Of a DNA stretch of 64,000 nt, positions 48,812 to 59,412 are shown piece after piece; the stretch's first letter is position 1; each line of letters begins with the position of its first letter. Both the position numbers and the translations under genes were made by a program. The DNA is taken from the NCBI RefSeq assembly GCF_900103445.1, contig NZ_FNHS01000002.1:186001-250000 (forward strand). The letters run 5' to 3'. Source of the stretch: Methylobacterium phyllostachyos. GTDB taxonomy: Bacteria > Pseudomonadota > Alphaproteobacteria > Rhizobiales > Beijerinckiaceae. The notes below the pieces were generated by a model that was not told the DNA's origin, made no database searches, and saw only the letters and a program-made list of their open reading frames with translations.

Positions 48812-49972
48812 ATGAGGCTGATCGAGCGCTACATCTTCCGGATCGCCCTGGGCGCCACCCTGGCCTGCCTGATCGGGCTGACCGGCACCATCTGGCTGAC
48901 GCAGGCCCTGCGCGAGCTCGACCTCGTGACCGCCAAGGGGCAGACGCTGCTCGTCTTCCTGTTCGTCACGGGATTGTCACTGCCGACGCTGATCGTGGTG
49001 ATCGCACCGGTGGCCCTGTTCATCGGCACGATCTACGCCCTCAACAAGCTCAACGGCGATTCCGAGCTGATCGTGATGTCGGCGGCCGGCATGCCGCCCC
49101 GCGCGTTGCTGCGCCCGTTCCGCAGGCTGGCGGTGATCGTCAGCTTCCTCGTGGGCTTCCTCGTGGTGGTGGTGATGCCGGCGAGCTTCCAGGAGTTGCG
49201 CGACGTCATCACCCGGGTGCGCGGCGACTTCATCGCGAACGTCGTCAAGGAGGGGCAGTTTACCCAGCTCGACAACGGCATCACCTTCCATTTCCGCGAG
49301 CGCGGCCCGGGCGGCACCCTCAAGGGCCTGTTCATCCAGGACCGCCGCGAGGCCGGCAAGACCAAGGTCTACCTCGCCGATCGCGGCAACGCCGTCGACA
49401 TCGACGGGCAGAGCTACCTGATCTTGGAGAACGGCAGCGTCCATCAGCAGCAGAAGGACTCGCGCGATTCCTCGATCCTGACCTTCGAGCGCTACACGAT
49501 CGACCTCGCGGCCTTCGCGCCGCCGGATGCCGACACGATCTACAAGCCGCGCGAGCGCTCGACGACGCAGCTTCTGTTCCCCGATACGAGCGAGGGCTAT
49601 TACAAGCTGCAGAAGGGCCGGTTCCGGGCCGAGCTGCACGATCGGCTCTCCGCCTGCCTGTACCCGCTGGCGCTCGCCTTCATCGCCTTCGCGGCTTTGG
49701 GGGACCCCCGCACCACCCGCCAGGGGCGGGGTCTCGCCATTGCCGGGGCGATCCTCGCGGTGGTGGCCTTACGGATCGCGGGTTTTGCGGCGGTCAGCGC
49801 TGCTGCGCGGAGCCAAGCCGCGGTGGCCGCGGTCTACGGCGTGCCGCTGCTCGCCATCGTCCTGTCCTGTCTGCTGATTTTCTGGGGGCCGCAGGTGCGG
49901 GCCTTCAACGGCGCGGTGGCGCGGGGGCTGCGCAGCCTCGTGCCCGGCCGTCGCCTCGCCCCGGCGTCCTGA
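48812..49972 (+). CDS. lptF: LPS export permease LptF
   Basis: Inner membrane half of the LptB2FG ABC transporter that extracts LPS. 386 aa. YjgP/YjgQ family: start [20 protein letters not shown], a membrane segment [20 protein letters not shown], the coupling-helix motif [19 protein letters not shown], a periplasmic jellyroll domain, then membrane segments [13 protein letters not shown] and [15 protein letters not shown]. lptG follows after 7 bp, so they form an operon with lptD. Confidence 0.95.
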   Translation: MRLIERYIFRIALGATLACLIGLTGTIWLTQALRELDLVTAKGQTLLVFLFVTGLSLPTLIVVIAPVALFIGTIYALNKLNGDSELIVMSAAGMPPRALLRPFRRLAVIVSFLVGFLVVVVMPASFQELRDVITRVRGDFIANVVKEGQFTQLDNGITFHFRERGPGGTLKGLFIQDRREAGKTKVYLADRGNAVDIDGQSYLILENGSVHQQQKDSRDSSILTFERYTIDLAAFAPPDADTIYKPRERSTTQLLFPDTSEGYYKLQKGRFRAELHDRLSACLYPLALAFIAFAALGDPRTTRQGRGLAIAGAILAVVALRIAGFAAVSAAARSQAAVAAVYGVPLLAIVLSCLLIFWGPQVRAFNGAVARGLRSLVPGRRLAPAS

Positions 49973-49979
49973 GCCGGCC

Positions 49980-51068
49980 ATGTTCATCGGACCGACCCTG
50001 GGGCGGTACTTCGCCGCCCGCTTCGCCCGCACGGTGCTGGGCGTGTTCATCACCGTCTTCGCGCTGGTCTACACCCTGGACTTCGTGGAGCTGCTGCGCC
50101 GCGCCGGCGAGAGCCAGGGCGCTTCTACCGGTCTGATGGCGCAGCTCTCCCTCTATCGCACCCCCGCGGTGGCCGAGGGCGTGCTGCCCTTCGCGGTGCT
50201 CTTCGGCTCGATGGCGACCCTGCTTCAGCTGTCGCGCAAGCTGGAGCTGGTGGTCGCCCGCGCGGCCGGGATCTCGGCGTGGCAGTTCCTGCAGCCCGGG
50301 ATCTTCGTGGCCCTGGCGCTGGGCGCTCTGGCGGTCGGGATCTACAACCCGGTCTCGGCGCTGCTGAAGCAGCGCTCGACCGAGATCGAGGCGAAGATCT
50401 TCGCCAAGGCCACCAAGGCCGGTTCCGGCAAGGATCTCTGGATCCGCCAGAAGGGCATCGACGGCGAGGCGATCCTGCGCGCCGAGACCGCGATCGAGGG
50501 CACCACGACCCTGTCGGGCGTCTCGGTCTTCGCCTTCGACGCGGCCGGCAAGTTCGTGGACCAGCTCGTGGCCGCCCAGGCCACCCTCCACGACGGCTAC
50601 TGGGAACTCTCCGATGTGCGCGTTCTCACACCGGACGCGCCGCCTGAGTCGTTCGACACGTACCTGATCGCCTCAAACCTCGACCCCGGGCAGGTCCGGC
50701 AGCGCTTCACCCCCCCGGAATCTGTGCCTTTCTGGCAACTTCCCACAACGATCGCACGCACCGAGCGGGCCGGTTTGGACGCCACCCGATACCGCCTCCA
50801 GTACGATGTCCTGTGGGCAAGGCCGGTTCTATTCGTGGCGATGGTTCTAGTCGCCGCAACCGTTTCCTTACGGTTCTTCCGCTTTGGTGGTGTCGGCAAA
50901 CTCGTCCTCGGAGGCGTCGCGGCCGGCTTCACCCTCTACGTGATCCGACAGGTCATGGAGGGGCTCGGAGCGTCCGGACTCGTCGCTGCACCGGTGGCGG
51001 CCTGGTTCCCCGCCGTGGTAGGCAGTCTTCTCGGTACGCTCACGCTTCTGTACCAGGAAGACGGCTGA
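49980..51068 (+). CDS. lptG: LPS export permease LptG
   Basis: The second permease subunit of LptB2FG. 362 aa. Family features: MFIGPTLGRYFAARFARTVL, YTLDFVELLRRAGE, the coupling motif LSRKLELVVARAAGISAWQFL, a periplasmic beta domain (SGVSVFAFDAAGKFVDQ), then membrane spans and RFFRFGGVGKLVLGGVAAGF. It starts 7 bp after lptF and about 80 bp before lptD. Confidence 0.95.
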   Translation: MFIGPTLGRYFAARFARTVLGVFITVFALVYTLDFVELLRRAGESQGASTGLMAQLSLYRTPAVAEGVLPFAVLFGSMATLLQLSRKLELVVARAAGISAWQFLQPGIFVALALGALAVGIYNPVSALLKQRSTEIEAKIFAKATKAGSGKDLWIRQKGIDGEAILRAETAIEGTTTLSGVSVFAFDAAGKFVDQLVAAQATLHDGYWELSDVRVLTPDAPPESFDTYLIASNLDPGQVRQRFTPPESVPFWQLPTTIARTERAGLDATRYRLQYDVLWARPVLFVAMVLVAATVSLRFFRFGGVGKLVLGGVAAGFTLYVIRQVMEGLGASGLVAAPVAAWFPAVVGSLLGTLTLLYQEDG

Positions 51069-51145
51069 CGCCCGCGATCCGTCGCGGGCAGGGAGACCGG
51101 TGGTGGGGTTGGTGGCGGTCAACGTCACAGGGGTTGGGACACGCG

Positions 51146-53725
51146 TTGCGTAAGGTCGCCGACATCCTGCGGAAGGCGGGCCTCCTGGCCATGCTGGCGC
51201 TTAGCGCGCCGCTGGCGGGTGGGCTGTCGGCGCACGCCCAGGGCCTGCCCGAACTCCGGACCGGCAAGCCCGGCGACAAGCTCCTCGTCGAGGCCGACGA
51301 GCTGATCTACGACAACGACCACAGCACCGTGACCGCGCGCGGCAATGCCGAGCTGCATTACGGCCCCCGGACGCTGCAGGCCGACCGGGTGCGCTACGAC
51401 CGGAACACCGGCCGCGTCTTCGCCGAAGGCAATGTCCGCCTCACCGAGGCCGATGGCGGCGTCGTGACCGGCGAGCGCATGGAGCTCACCGACGACTTCA
51501 AGACCGGCTTCGTCGACGCCTTCCGCGGCCAGCAGACGGTGCAGCGCAAGTTCGAGACCGTGCGCACCCGCTTCTCGGCGCCCCGCGCCGAGCGCCTGAA
51601 CGGCGAGCAGACGAGCTTCGATTCCGGCAGCTACACGGCCTGCGAGCCCTGTAAGGACCACCCGGAGACGCCGCCGCTCTGGCAGATCAAGGCGAAGAAA
51701 ATTATCCACGACAACCAGACCCACACGGTCTACTTCGACGAATCGACGCTCGAACTCGCCGGGATCCCGGTCGCCTACCTGCCGTATTTCGAGGCGCCCG
51801 ACCCGACGGTGAAGCGCAAGACCGGCTTCCTGACGCCGCGCTTCGTCAGCACGACGGCGCTTGGCACCGGCGTGTCGCTCCCCTATTTCGTGGATCTCGC
51901 GCCGAACTACGACCTGACCCTGACGCCGACCGTGCTTAGCCGCCAGGGCCTCCTGGCGCAGGGCGAGTTCCGCCAGCGGGTCGATAACGGCTTCTACAAC
52001 CTGCGCCTGTCAGGCATCTCGCAGACGACGCCCTCGGCCTTCCTGCCGAGCCCGCTCGGCGCGGGCGAGCGGGACTTCCGTGGCTCGGTGGAATCCGAGG
52101 GCCGGTTCTACATCAACCCGCGCTGGCGCACCGGCTGGGACCTCGTCGGCGTGACCGACAAGTGGTTCCTCGACAATTACCGGATCCGCAACCAGAACAT
52201 CACCACGGATTATTTCCGGGAGGCGACTTCCACCGCCTACTTGATCGGCCAGGGCGATCGCTCGTGGTTCGAGGCGCGTGGCTACTACTTCAAGGGCCTG
52301 TCGAGCTTCGACTGGCAGAAGCAGCAGCCGATCGTCGCGCCGGTGATCGACTACGACAAGCGCATCAACGGCCCGGCCGAGATCGGCGGCGAGGTGCGCT
52401 TTCAAGCCAACATCACCAGCCTGAACCGCGAGACGACGCAGTACCAGGGCCTGCCGCGGACTTCGAGCTACCTGTTCTCGCCGAGCGTGAATGGCGTCAG
52501 CTTCCCGCTGTATCAGACCTGCACGGTGTTCCAGCGCGGCACCTGCGCGATCCAGGGGCTTGCCGGCAACAACACCCGCGCCTCCGCGGAGCTGTCCTGG
52601 CGGCGCAGCTTCATCGACGACATCGGCCAGAAGTTCACGCCCTTCGCCTATCTGCGCACCGACGCGTTCTTCACCAGCACGAGCTTCTCGGGCTACCAGA
52701 ACGACCTCGTCCCCCAGGTCGCCCATGTCGACCAGGGATTGGCCGGCCGGGTCATGCCGGCGATCGGCCTCGACTACCGCTACCCGTTCGTCGCCAATTT
52801 CGGCGCGCTGGGCGTCCACACCCTAGAGCCGATCGGCCAGATCATCGCGCGCCCCTCCGAGACGCGGATCGGCCGCCTGCCGAACGAGGACGCGCAGAGC
52901 CTCGTCTTCGACGACACATCGCTGTTCGAATGGGACAAGTTCTCGGGCTACGACCGGGTCGAGGGCGGCGTGCGCACCAATCTCGGCGGCCAGTACTCGG
53001 TGGTGACGCCGTCGGGCTGGTACGCGAACGTGCTGTTCGGCGAGTCGGTCCAGCTCGCGGGCGTGAACTCGTTCCGCCGCGGCGACATCGCCGATGTCGG
53101 CCTCGATTCCGGGCTTGAGACGCGGCGCTCGGACTTCGTCGGCCGGTTCCAGGTCTCGCCGAACCAGAACATCACGTTCATCACCCGGGCGCGGTTCAAC
53201 CAATCCGACTTCCACGTCGCGCGCCTGGAGACCGGCGCGACGGCCCGGTTCGCGCCGTTCCTGCCGCTGACGCTCTCGGCTTTCTACTCGTACTACGAGG
53301 CGCAGCCGCTCCTGGGTTACAGCCACTACCGCGAGGGCATCACCGCCACCGCGACCTACAACATCACGCCGAACTGGTTCGTAACGGGCTCGCTGCTGGT
53401 CGACCTCACGCACTTCCTCGACGTGCGCAACACCTATCAGGACGCGCTGACCAGTTATCTCGCGAACCCGATCGGGACCGTGCCGGTCTATCAGAATCCG
53501 GGCCGGTTCTACCTGTCGGGGGCGAGCTTCGGCGGCGGCTATCAGGACGAGTGCACGACGGTCTCGCTGAACTATATCAACTCGCCGATCGCCACCGCGA
53601 CGGGCGTGCGCGAGCGCAATCAGACGGTGCTGCTCCGCGTCGAGCTGAAGACGCTGGGTGAGGCGGACCTGCGCCAGAACGTCGGCACGGCCACCACGGC
53701 GGACGGCATCGCGTCGGTGCGGTAA
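51146..53725 (+). CDS. lptD: LPS-assembly outer membrane protein LptD
   Basis: Outer membrane beta-barrel that inserts LPS into the outer leaflet. About 859 aa. The start is uncertain: TTG 51146 is taken because MRKVADILRKAGLLAMLALS, followed by GGLSAHAQG, makes a signal peptide. The frame stays open back into lptG. The OstA/LptA-like periplasmic domain follows (LLVEADELIYDNDHSTVTAR, then NAELHYGPRTLQADRVRYDR), then the barrel region (YLPYFEAPDPTVKRKTGFLT). The C-terminal domain has many alternating strands and the conserved cysteine in YQDECTTVSLNY. Confidence 0.93.
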   Translation: MRKVADILRKAGLLAMLALSAPLAGGLSAHAQGLPELRTGKPGDKLLVEADELIYDNDHSTVTARGNAELHYGPRTLQADRVRYDRNTGRVFAEGNVRLTEADGGVVTGERMELTDDFKTGFVDAFRGQQTVQRKFETVRTRFSAPRAERLNGEQTSFDSGSYTACEPCKDHPETPPLWQIKAKKIIHDNQTHTVYFDESTLELAGIPVAYLPYFEAPDPTVKRKTGFLTPRFVSTTALGTGVSLPYFVDLAPNYDLTLTPTVLSRQGLLAQGEFRQRVDNGFYNLRLSGISQTTPSAFLPSPLGAGERDFRGSVESEGRFYINPRWRTGWDLVGVTDKWFLDNYRIRNQNITTDYFREATSTAYLIGQGDRSWFEARGYYFKGLSSFDWQKQQPIVAPVIDYDKRINGPAEIGGEVRFQANITSLNRETTQYQGLPRTSSYLFSPSVNGVSFPLYQTCTVFQRGTCAIQGLAGNNTRASAELSWRRSFIDDIGQKFTPFAYLRTDAFFTSTSFSGYQNDLVPQVAHVDQGLAGRVMPAIGLDYRYPFVANFGALGVHTLEPIGQIIARPSETRIGRLPNEDAQSLVFDDTSLFEWDKFSGYDRVEGGVRTNLGGQYSVVTPSGWYANVLFGESVQLAGVNSFRRGDIADVGLDSGLETRRSDFVGRFQVSPNQNITFITRARFNQSDFHVARLETGATARFAPFLPLTLSAFYSYYEAQPLLGYSHYREGITATATYNITPNWFVTGSLLVDLTHFLDVRNTYQDALTSYLANPIGTVPVYQNPGRFYLSGASFGGGYQDECTTVSLNYINSPIATATGVRERNQTVLLRVELKTLGEADLRQNVGTATTADGIASVR

Positions 53726-53774
53726 GCGCAGCGGGACGGGTGCGCCCGCGCCCGGCCGGCGCTATAGACCCTTC

Positions 53775-54887
53775 ATGCCGCCCCTCGCCCTCACCCTTGG
53801 AGACCCCGCCGGGATCGGTCCAGAACTGGCGCTCAGCGCCTGGCTCGGGCGCGGCGGTGCCGACCCGCTGCCGCCCTTCTTCCTGGTGGGCGATCCGGCC
53901 TTCATCGAGCGCCTCGCAAACCGCCTTGGCCGACTCGTCCCGGTGGCCGAGGTCGATCCCGAGACCGCCGCGGAGGTGTTTCCCCGCGCGCTGCCAGTGG
54001 TGCCGCTGCCGAGCGGGGCGCTTGTAGCGGCCGCGCCCGGCGTGCCGGACACGGCCAATGCCGGCGCAACGATCGAGTCGATCACGGCCGCGGTCGCGTT
54101 CGTGAAGGCCGGGCGCGCCAGCGCCGTCGTCACCAACCCGATCGCCAAATTCGTGCTGACCCGGACCGGCTTCGCCCATCCCGGCCACACCGAGTTCCTG
54201 GCGGCCCTCGCCGTGCCCCCCGGCCGCACGCCGCCGCGGCCGGTGATGATGATCTGGAGCGAGGGGCTGTCGGTGGTCCCGGTGACGATCCACGTGCCGT
54301 TGAAGGACGTCCCCGAGCTTCTGACCCAGGAACTGGTCGAAGAGACCGCCACCATCGTGGCCCGGGACCTGCGGGAAAAATTCGGCCTGCCCGAGCCCCG
54401 CCTCGTGCTCGCCGGCCTGAATCCCCATGCGGGCGAGGCCGGCACGATCGGTCACGAGGATCGCGACGTGCTCGCGCCCGCGGTGGCGCGGCTGCGCGCG
54501 GCGGGCATCGACATCCGCGGACCGCTTCCGGCTGATACCTTGTTTCACGCCCGCGCCCGCGCGACCTACGACGTCGCCCTGGCGCCGACCCACGATCAGG
54601 CCCTGATCCCGATCAAGACCATCGCGTTCGACGACGGCGTGAACGTCACCCTGGGCCTGCCGTTCGTGCGCACCTCGCCCGATCACGGCACCGCCTTCGA
54701 CATCGCCGGACAGGGGATCGCCCGGCCCGACAGCCTCGTGGCGGCCCTGCGCCTTGCGGCCCGGCTCGCCGCCAACGCGGCCGATCGCGCCGAAACACTG
54801 GGCGGCGAGGTCGTGCCGTTCAGCGTCTATGCCGGACGGCCCAGGCCCGCAGGTGCCCGACACTTCGACCCCGAGGACGAGTTGTGA
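53775..54887 (+). CDS. pdxA: 4-hydroxythreonine-4-phosphate dehydrogenase PdxA
   Basis: Catalyses the NAD-dependent oxidation in pyridoxal phosphate synthesis. 370 aa from ATG 53775 ([20 protein letters not shown]). Key motifs: [23 protein letters not shown] (metal His), [19 protein letters not shown] and [18 protein letters not shown]. It lies 49 bp after lptD; surA, which usually sits between lptD and pdxA in alphaproteobacteria, is missing. Its stop overlaps the rsmA start. Confidence 0.96.
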   Translation: MPPLALTLGDPAGIGPELALSAWLGRGGADPLPPFFLVGDPAFIERLANRLGRLVPVAEVDPETAAEVFPRALPVVPLPSGALVAAAPGVPDTANAGATIESITAAVAFVKAGRASAVVTNPIAKFVLTRTGFAHPGHTEFLAALAVPPGRTPPRPVMMIWSEGLSVVPVTIHVPLKDVPELLTQELVEETATIVARDLREKFGLPEPRLVLAGLNPHAGEAGTIGHEDRDVLAPAVARLRAAGIDIRGPLPADTLFHARARATYDVALAPTHDQALIPIKTIAFDDGVNVTLGLPFVRTSPDHGTAFDIAGQGIARPDSLVAALRLAARLAANAADRAETLGGEVVPFSVYAGRPRPAGARHFDPEDEL

Positions 54888-55762
54888 GCGCCGGGGACGG
54901 TCTGCCCCCGCTCCGCGAGGTCGTCGCCCGGCACGGGCTGGAACCGCGGAAGGCCCTCGGCCAGAACTTTTTGTATGATCTCAACCTCACCGGTCGGATC
55001 GCTCGGTCCGCGGGCCCCCTTGAGGGTGTGACGGTGGTGGAGGTCGGCCCGGGTCCGGGCGGGCTGACCCGCGCGCTGCTCGCCGAAGGCGCCGCCCGCG
55101 TGGTGGCGATCGAGCGCGATCCCCGCGCCCTGCCGGCGCTCGCCGAGATCGCCGCGCATTACCCCGGACGGCTGGAGGTGGTGGACGCCGATGCGCTGGC
55201 CTTCGATCCGCGGCCGCTGATCGGCTCCGGGCCGGCACGGATCGTCGCCAACCTGCCCTACAATGTCGGCACGGCCCTGCTCACCGGCTGGCTCGACGGC
55301 GAGGCCTGGCCGCCCTGGTGGGATCAGGCCGTGCTGATGTTCCAGCGCGAGGTGGCGGAGCGGATCGTCGCCAGTCCGGAGGAGCGGGCCGATTACGGCC
55401 GGCTCGGCGTGCTGTGCGGCTGGCGCACCGAGGCCGAGATCCTGTTCGACGTCAGCCCCTCGGCCTTCGTACCGCCGCCGAAGGTCACGTCGAGCGTGGT
55501 CCGGCTGGTGCCGCGGGCCGCGCCCTTGCCCTGCCGGGCCGGCGCCCTGGAGGCCGTGACCCGGGCGGCCTTCGGCCAGCGCCGCAAGATGCTCCGCCAG
55601 AGCCTGAAGGCGCTTACGCCGGAGGCCGCCCGCCTGCTGGAGGAAGCCGGCCTCGCCGAGACGGCGCGGGCGGAAGAGATCCCGGTGGCGGGATTCGTGG
55701 ATCTCGCCAACCTGTGGGACGCGCATAGAAAAGCCGGCACCGCGTTGGCGGCACCGGCTTGA
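54884..55762 (+). CDS. rsmA: 16S rRNA dimethyladenosine transferase RsmA (KsgA)
   Basis: Dimethylates two adenines at the 3' end of 16S rRNA. 292 aa from GTG 54884, overlapping the pdxA stop as GTGA. SAM-binding [18 protein letters not shown], the catalytic motif [15 protein letters not shown], and [17 protein letters not shown]. The start region [20 protein letters not shown] is typical of the family. Confidence 0.96.
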   Translation: MSAGDGLPPLREVVARHGLEPRKALGQNFLYDLNLTGRIARSAGPLEGVTVVEVGPGPGGLTRALLAEGAARVVAIERDPRALPALAEIAAHYPGRLEVVDADALAFDPRPLIGSGPARIVANLPYNVGTALLTGWLDGEAWPPWWDQAVLMFQREVAERIVASPEERADYGRLGVLCGWRTEAEILFDVSPSAFVPPPKVTSSVVRLVPRAAPLPCRAGALEAVTRAAFGQRRKMLRQSLKALTPEAARLLEEAGLAETARAEEIPVAGFVDLANLWDAHRKAGTALAAPA

Positions 55763-55799
55763 GAGACGTAGCTTCGGCTCCGGCCGGGGCGCGCCGCGA

Positions 55800-56759
55800 T
55801 CAGCGAGTCTGCTGGATCGCCGAAAGGACCCAGCCGCGGCCGGGCTGGCGCTGGAAGGTCCACAGCTCGGTGGCCTCCGACGAGTCGGTCTGCACGATGC
55901 GGCCGCTCGCCCGCTCGACCATCACGTCCTTGAGGGCGTAGCGCATCGCCACGGTGGCGTATTCGGTCCGATCCTCGGCCCAGGCCTCCGCGAGGTCGCC
56001 CTGCAGGAGCTTCACGTCCGAGATCTTATTCACCACGCCGCGGGATGCGTTGTTGCGCAGCTCCTCATCGAAGTAGCTGACCATCTCGGGCGTCGAGAGG
56101 TTGGCCAGCGTCACGCGATCCTCGCGGGAATAGGCCTCCTGGATGTCGCCGAGCAGGCGCTCGAACGCCTGATAGTCGTTCGGCCCGATCTGCACCGGAC
56201 GGGTCTGCGGCGGACGCTGGCCGCCGAACATTCCGGCCCCGCCGGGCGCGCCGCCCATCGGGCCGGCCGGACCCTGCTGTCCGTCGAGCGACGAGCGCGC
56301 ATAAAGCGCGCCCGCGCCGGCCGGCTCGTTCCGGCGGCGGAAGAAGCGCAGAGCGAGCATCACCACGAACACGACCAGCCCGACTTGGAACAGCAGGCCG
56401 ATCATCGAGGCGAGTCCGCCGAGGCCCCCGAAGAAGCCGCCGCCGAGCAGGGCGCCGATCAGGCCGGCGCCGAGAAGGCCCGCGAAGAAGCCGCCGCCGA
56501 ACCGGCGCCCCTGCGCGGGCGCCTGCATGCCGGGGCTGCCCATGCCGGGGGACGGCGCGGTCTGCGAGCGCTGCATCGTCATGCCGCCGCCGGGCGCGGT
56601 CGGCGTGGCGGAGGGCGCGTTGAAGGTGCGCGAGCCGCGCGAGCCCATGGAGCCGCCGCCGCCCGGACGGGCCTCGACGACGGGCGCCGCGACGGTCAGT
56701 GCTGTGGCCAGCGCCAGGAGGGCGGCCACACGCCGACGGCGCGAAATCTGAGTCAACAT
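55800..56759 (-). CDS. Tim44-like domain protein with Gly-rich membrane segments
   Basis: About 319 aa from ATG 56759. N-terminal signal or anchor (RRRRVAALLALATALTVAAP), a Gly/Pro/Met-rich linker, two Gly-rich hydrophobic stretches (FFAGLLGAGLIGALLGGGFF and LLFQVGLVVFVVMLALRFFR), then a C-terminal Tim44-like domain (FERLLGDIQEAYSREDRVTL, then MVSYFDEELRNNASRG). Bacterial Tim44-like proteins of this layout are common in Methylobacteria and have no firm role. It is convergent with rsmA. Confidence 0.85.
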   Translation of the reverse strand: MLTQISRRRRVAALLALATALTVAAPVVEARPGGGGSMGSRGSRTFNAPSATPTAPGGGMTMQRSQTAPSPGMGSPGMQAPAQGRRFGGGFFAGLLGAGLIGALLGGGFFGGLGGLASMIGLLFQVGLVVFVVMLALRFFRRRNEPAGAGALYARSSLDGQQGPAGPMGGAPGGAGMFGGQRPPQTRPVQIGPNDYQAFERLLGDIQEAYSREDRVTLANLSTPEMVSYFDEELRNNASRGVVNKISDVKLLQGDLAEAWAEDRTEYATVAMRYALKDVMVERASGRIVQTDSSEATELWTFQRQPGRGWVLSAIQQTR

Positions 56760-56893
56760 GAACAGGCCCCTGGGGACGAGAACCGAACGGCGCGGAGCGC
56801 CATCAACAATATGGGAACGGCTGAGGCCGCGTTTTAGTCCTGCACCAGCGACGGCGCGGTGACGTTTGCCGTCGCTGGAGGGCGCACGGCCCG

Positions 56894-57991
56894 TCAATGC
56901 AGCGTCCGATCCGGTGCCGCCGGGAACGACAGCCGCACCTGAGTCCCCTCCCCGGTCCGGCTGTCGAGGGTGATGGTCCCGTTCTGACGCTTCATCAAGC
57001 CGTGGACGATCGCAAGGCCCGCTCCGCGCCCGGCCTCGCGGCTGGTCTGGAACGGCGCCAGCGCCCGGGCCAGCATCTCGGGCGACATGCCGTGGCCGGT
57101 ATCAGCCACGAGGATGCCGACGCTTCCCGCGCCGGGCTGCTGCATCCCCCGGTCGCCGGGATCGACCCGAAACGTCGACAGGGTCAGCGTGCCGCCGGAC
57201 GGCATCGCCTCGCAGGCGTTGGCGACGAGGTGGCGCACGGCGAACTCGATCTGCGTCGGGTTGCTGATTGCCCGCGGCAAGCCGGGGGTCGACGTCACGG
57301 TCAGCCGGATCCCGGGGGGCAGATCGGGTCCGATGCGCTCCGCCAGATCCGCCACGATGGCGTCGAGATCCACGGGGCGTACGTCCGGTGCGATGCGGCG
57401 GGAATAAGCCAGGAGCTGGCGCGTCAGAATGGCCGCGCGCTCGGTGGCGTCGGCCGAACGGGAGATCGCCCGCTGGATGAACGGCTCCTGGCGGTCCCCG
57501 AGCCGGCGCTTCAGACCGTCGATGTAGCCGATCAGGATCTGAAGGAAGTTGTTGAACTCGTGCGCGACGCTGTTGGTCAGCAGGCCCAGCGCCTCGCGCT
57601 GCCGGGAGAGGGCCAGCGCCCCCTCGGCCTCGCGGTGCGTCGTGATGTCGATCACTTGGCCGATCCGTCCCGAGGTGCCGGGCAACGGCGCCAGGGTCAT
57701 GCAAGCCCAGAAGCTCACCCCGTCCGCATGCAAAGCCTGAAACACCTGCGCACCGTCGCGCTTCGGATCGGGCGCGGGGGCGTGCGGCGCCTGGATAAGC
57801 GCGAAACCCTGCGCGCGAAATGCTGCCGCCGGATGGCCCGTCAGGCTTTCGAAGGCAGGATTGACATGGCGAATGTCGCCTTGCGCGTCCAGCAGGAGGC
57901 TGGCCGTGGGCAGGGCGTCGAAAAGCGCCAGGGCCTCGGGCGTCAGCGGTGCCGGCGTCTCCCCATCTCGATCCGTCCCGGGCTGCACCAT
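56894..57991 (-). CDS. PAS-domain sensor histidine kinase
   Basis: About 365 aa from ATG 57991. A PAS domain (LPTASLLLDAQGDIRHVNPA, then FESLTGHPAAAFRAQG; residues 25-135) precedes the histidine kinase core: phosphoacceptor His in SVAHEFNNFLQILIGYIDGL, then N box HLVANACEAMP, G1 VADTGHGMSP and G2 GAGLAIVHGLM. No membrane segments, so it is a cytoplasmic sensor. The HEFNN type of H box is common in rhizobial hybrid kinases. No response regulator gene lies next to it. Confidence 0.9.
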   Translation of the reverse strand: MVQPGTDRDGETPAPLTPEALALFDALPTASLLLDAQGDIRHVNPAFESLTGHPAAAFRAQGFALIQAPHAPAPDPKRDGAQVFQALHADGVSFWACMTLAPLPGTSGRIGQVIDITTHREAEGALALSRQREALGLLTNSVAHEFNNFLQILIGYIDGLKRRLGDRQEPFIQRAISRSADATERAAILTRQLLAYSRRIAPDVRPVDLDAIVADLAERIGPDLPPGIRLTVTSTPGLPRAISNPTQIEFAVRHLVANACEAMPSGGTLTLSTFRVDPGDRGMQQPGAGSVGILVADTGHGMSPEMLARALAPFQTSREAGRGAGLAIVHGLMKRQNGTITLDSRTGEGTQVRLSFPAAPDRTLH

Positions 57992-58115
57992 ACGGGATTC
58001 GCGCTCAGCGGATGCGGGAGACCCGCGACGGGTCAGCGATAGCGACGAATGCCGCCGGGGCCAAGACGCGTCGGGGCCAAGGCCCGCCGGTACCAAGATC
58101 CGTTCAGGGGGCCGG

Positions 58116-58748
58116 CTACTGACGCACCCACATCACCCGGGCCATCCAGGCCACCTCGCCGAGGTTCAGGATCCTGTCCTCGTGCTCCGGATTGAGGGAG
58201 GCGAGTTCCACGGTTCGGGCGGTGCGGCGTCTCAACTCCTTGGCGAGAACCTCGCCCCCGTGCAGGCGGACCACGACACGGTCGCCCTTGCGCACGCTGG
58301 CGGTGGGCGAGACGATCAGCACGTCGCCGTCACGGAACAGGGGCAGCATTGAATCGCCCTGGATCTCCAGCGCGAAGGCGCGCTCCTCGCCGAGATCCGG
58401 AAACTCGATCTCCTCCCAGCCGGCGCCGCCGGTGGGCATGCCCTCGTCGGTGAACAGACGGCCAGCGCCGGCCTGGGTCAGGCCGATCAGCGGGACCATG
58501 GTGCGGGCCGGGATTTCCCGGGCCTCGATCAGGCGGAGGAACTCGTCCAGGCTGGACCCGGTCGCCGCCAGGACCTTGGACACCGATTCCGTGGAGGGCC
58601 AGCGCTTGCGCCCGTCCGCACCCACGCGCTTCGAACGGTTGAAGCTCGTCGCGTCCAACCCGGCGCGACGGGCGAGGCCGGAGGCCGAGTAGCCGTGGCG
58701 CTCGGCGAGCCGGTCGATGGCGTTCCAGATCTGCTCGTGCGACAGCAT
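58116..58748 (-). CDS. XRE-type repressor with S24 (LexA-like) peptidase domain
   Basis: 210 aa. N-terminal HTH (YSASGLARRAGLDATSFNRS), linker, then an S24 domain with the catalytic Ser in LEIQGDSMLPLFRDGDVLIV and the Lys in RKGDRVVVRLHGGEVLAKEL. This is the architecture of C1-like repressors that can self-cleave. No phage genes surround it, so it is probably a chromosomal regulator. The start at 58748 is the first ATG with a good N-terminus. Confidence 0.9.
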   Translation of the reverse strand: MLSHEQIWNAIDRLAERHGYSASGLARRAGLDATSFNRSKRVGADGRKRWPSTESVSKVLAATGSSLDEFLRLIEAREIPARTMVPLIGLTQAGAGRLFTDEGMPTGGAGWEEIEFPDLGEERAFALEIQGDSMLPLFRDGDVLIVSPTASVRKGDRVVVRLHGGEVLAKELRRRTARTVELASLNPEHEDRILNLGEVAWMARVMWVRQ

Positions 58749-59061
58749 AGCGGGCTCGAAGACTTAACCCTGACCGGCCGGCGCCCCCATCCCGCCAGCC
58801 GGGAATCGGCCGTCGTGGGAGCACGAAAACGTTGCCCCGCCAGGTACGGTCGACACCCTGCGGGTACGCACGGAAATATCAGACCTTACTCGGTCGGGCG
58901 CAGATCTCCCGGCGCGGACGTTGCTCTATGACGCGGGGCCTAGTCGTAGGAAAGTAGAACTACAAGCTGCAGAATGCAATCGCTCCTCGAATCAACCAGC
59001 GCTCCGTTGTTGCCGCGGGCCGGCGACGCCTCTATCCACGCGACGGGCCCGAGGAGCTTCG
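58749..59061. promoter_or_regulatory. Divergent control region between the S24 repressor and DUF952 genes
   Basis: A 313-bp gap between divergent genes. It must contain both promoters, and possible self-binding sites of the repressor. I see no clear operator palindrome, RNA gene or repeat. Confidence 0.35.
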
Positions 59062-59412
59062 ATGGCGCGCATCTATAAAATCTGTCCGCGCGCCCTTTGG
59101 CGCGAGGCCGAGGAGGCAGGCCGGTTCACCGGTTCACCGATCGATCACCAGGACGGGTTCATTCACTTCTCCACGATCGCGCAGGTTGCCGAGACGGCGT
59201 CCCGCCATTTCGCCGGGCAGACCGACCTCCTCCTGATCGCTGTCGAGGCCGACGCGCTCGGGGATGCCCTGCGCTTCGAGCCTTCCCGGGGCGGCGATCT
59301 GTTCCCCCACCTCTACGGGCCGCTGTCGCTCGACGCCGTGACGGCGGTCAATCCGCTGCCGCTCGACTCGAGCGGGCGCCACGTCTTCCCGGCCGGGCTC
59401 CTGCCGGCATGA
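59062..59412 (+). CDS. DUF952 family protein
   Basis: 116 aa from ATG 59062 ([20 protein letters not shown]). The family pattern [20 protein letters not shown] is followed by [20 protein letters not shown] and [17 protein letters not shown]952 has an ADP-ribosyltransferase-like fold in some annotations, but no activity is known. Its stop overlaps the pyrD start as ATGA, a pairing common in Rhizobiales. Confidence 0.88.
   Translation: MARIYKICPRALWREAEEAGRFTGSPIDHQDGFIHFSTIAQVAETASRHFAGQTDLLLIAVEADALGDALRFEPSRGGDLFPHLYGPLSLDAVTAVNPLPLDSSGRHVFPAGLLPA

Noticed and set aside
58116..58748. Prophage marked by the S24 repressor
   Set aside because: All neighbours are host genes (histidine kinase, DUF952, pyrD) and there is no integrase or phage gene nearby.
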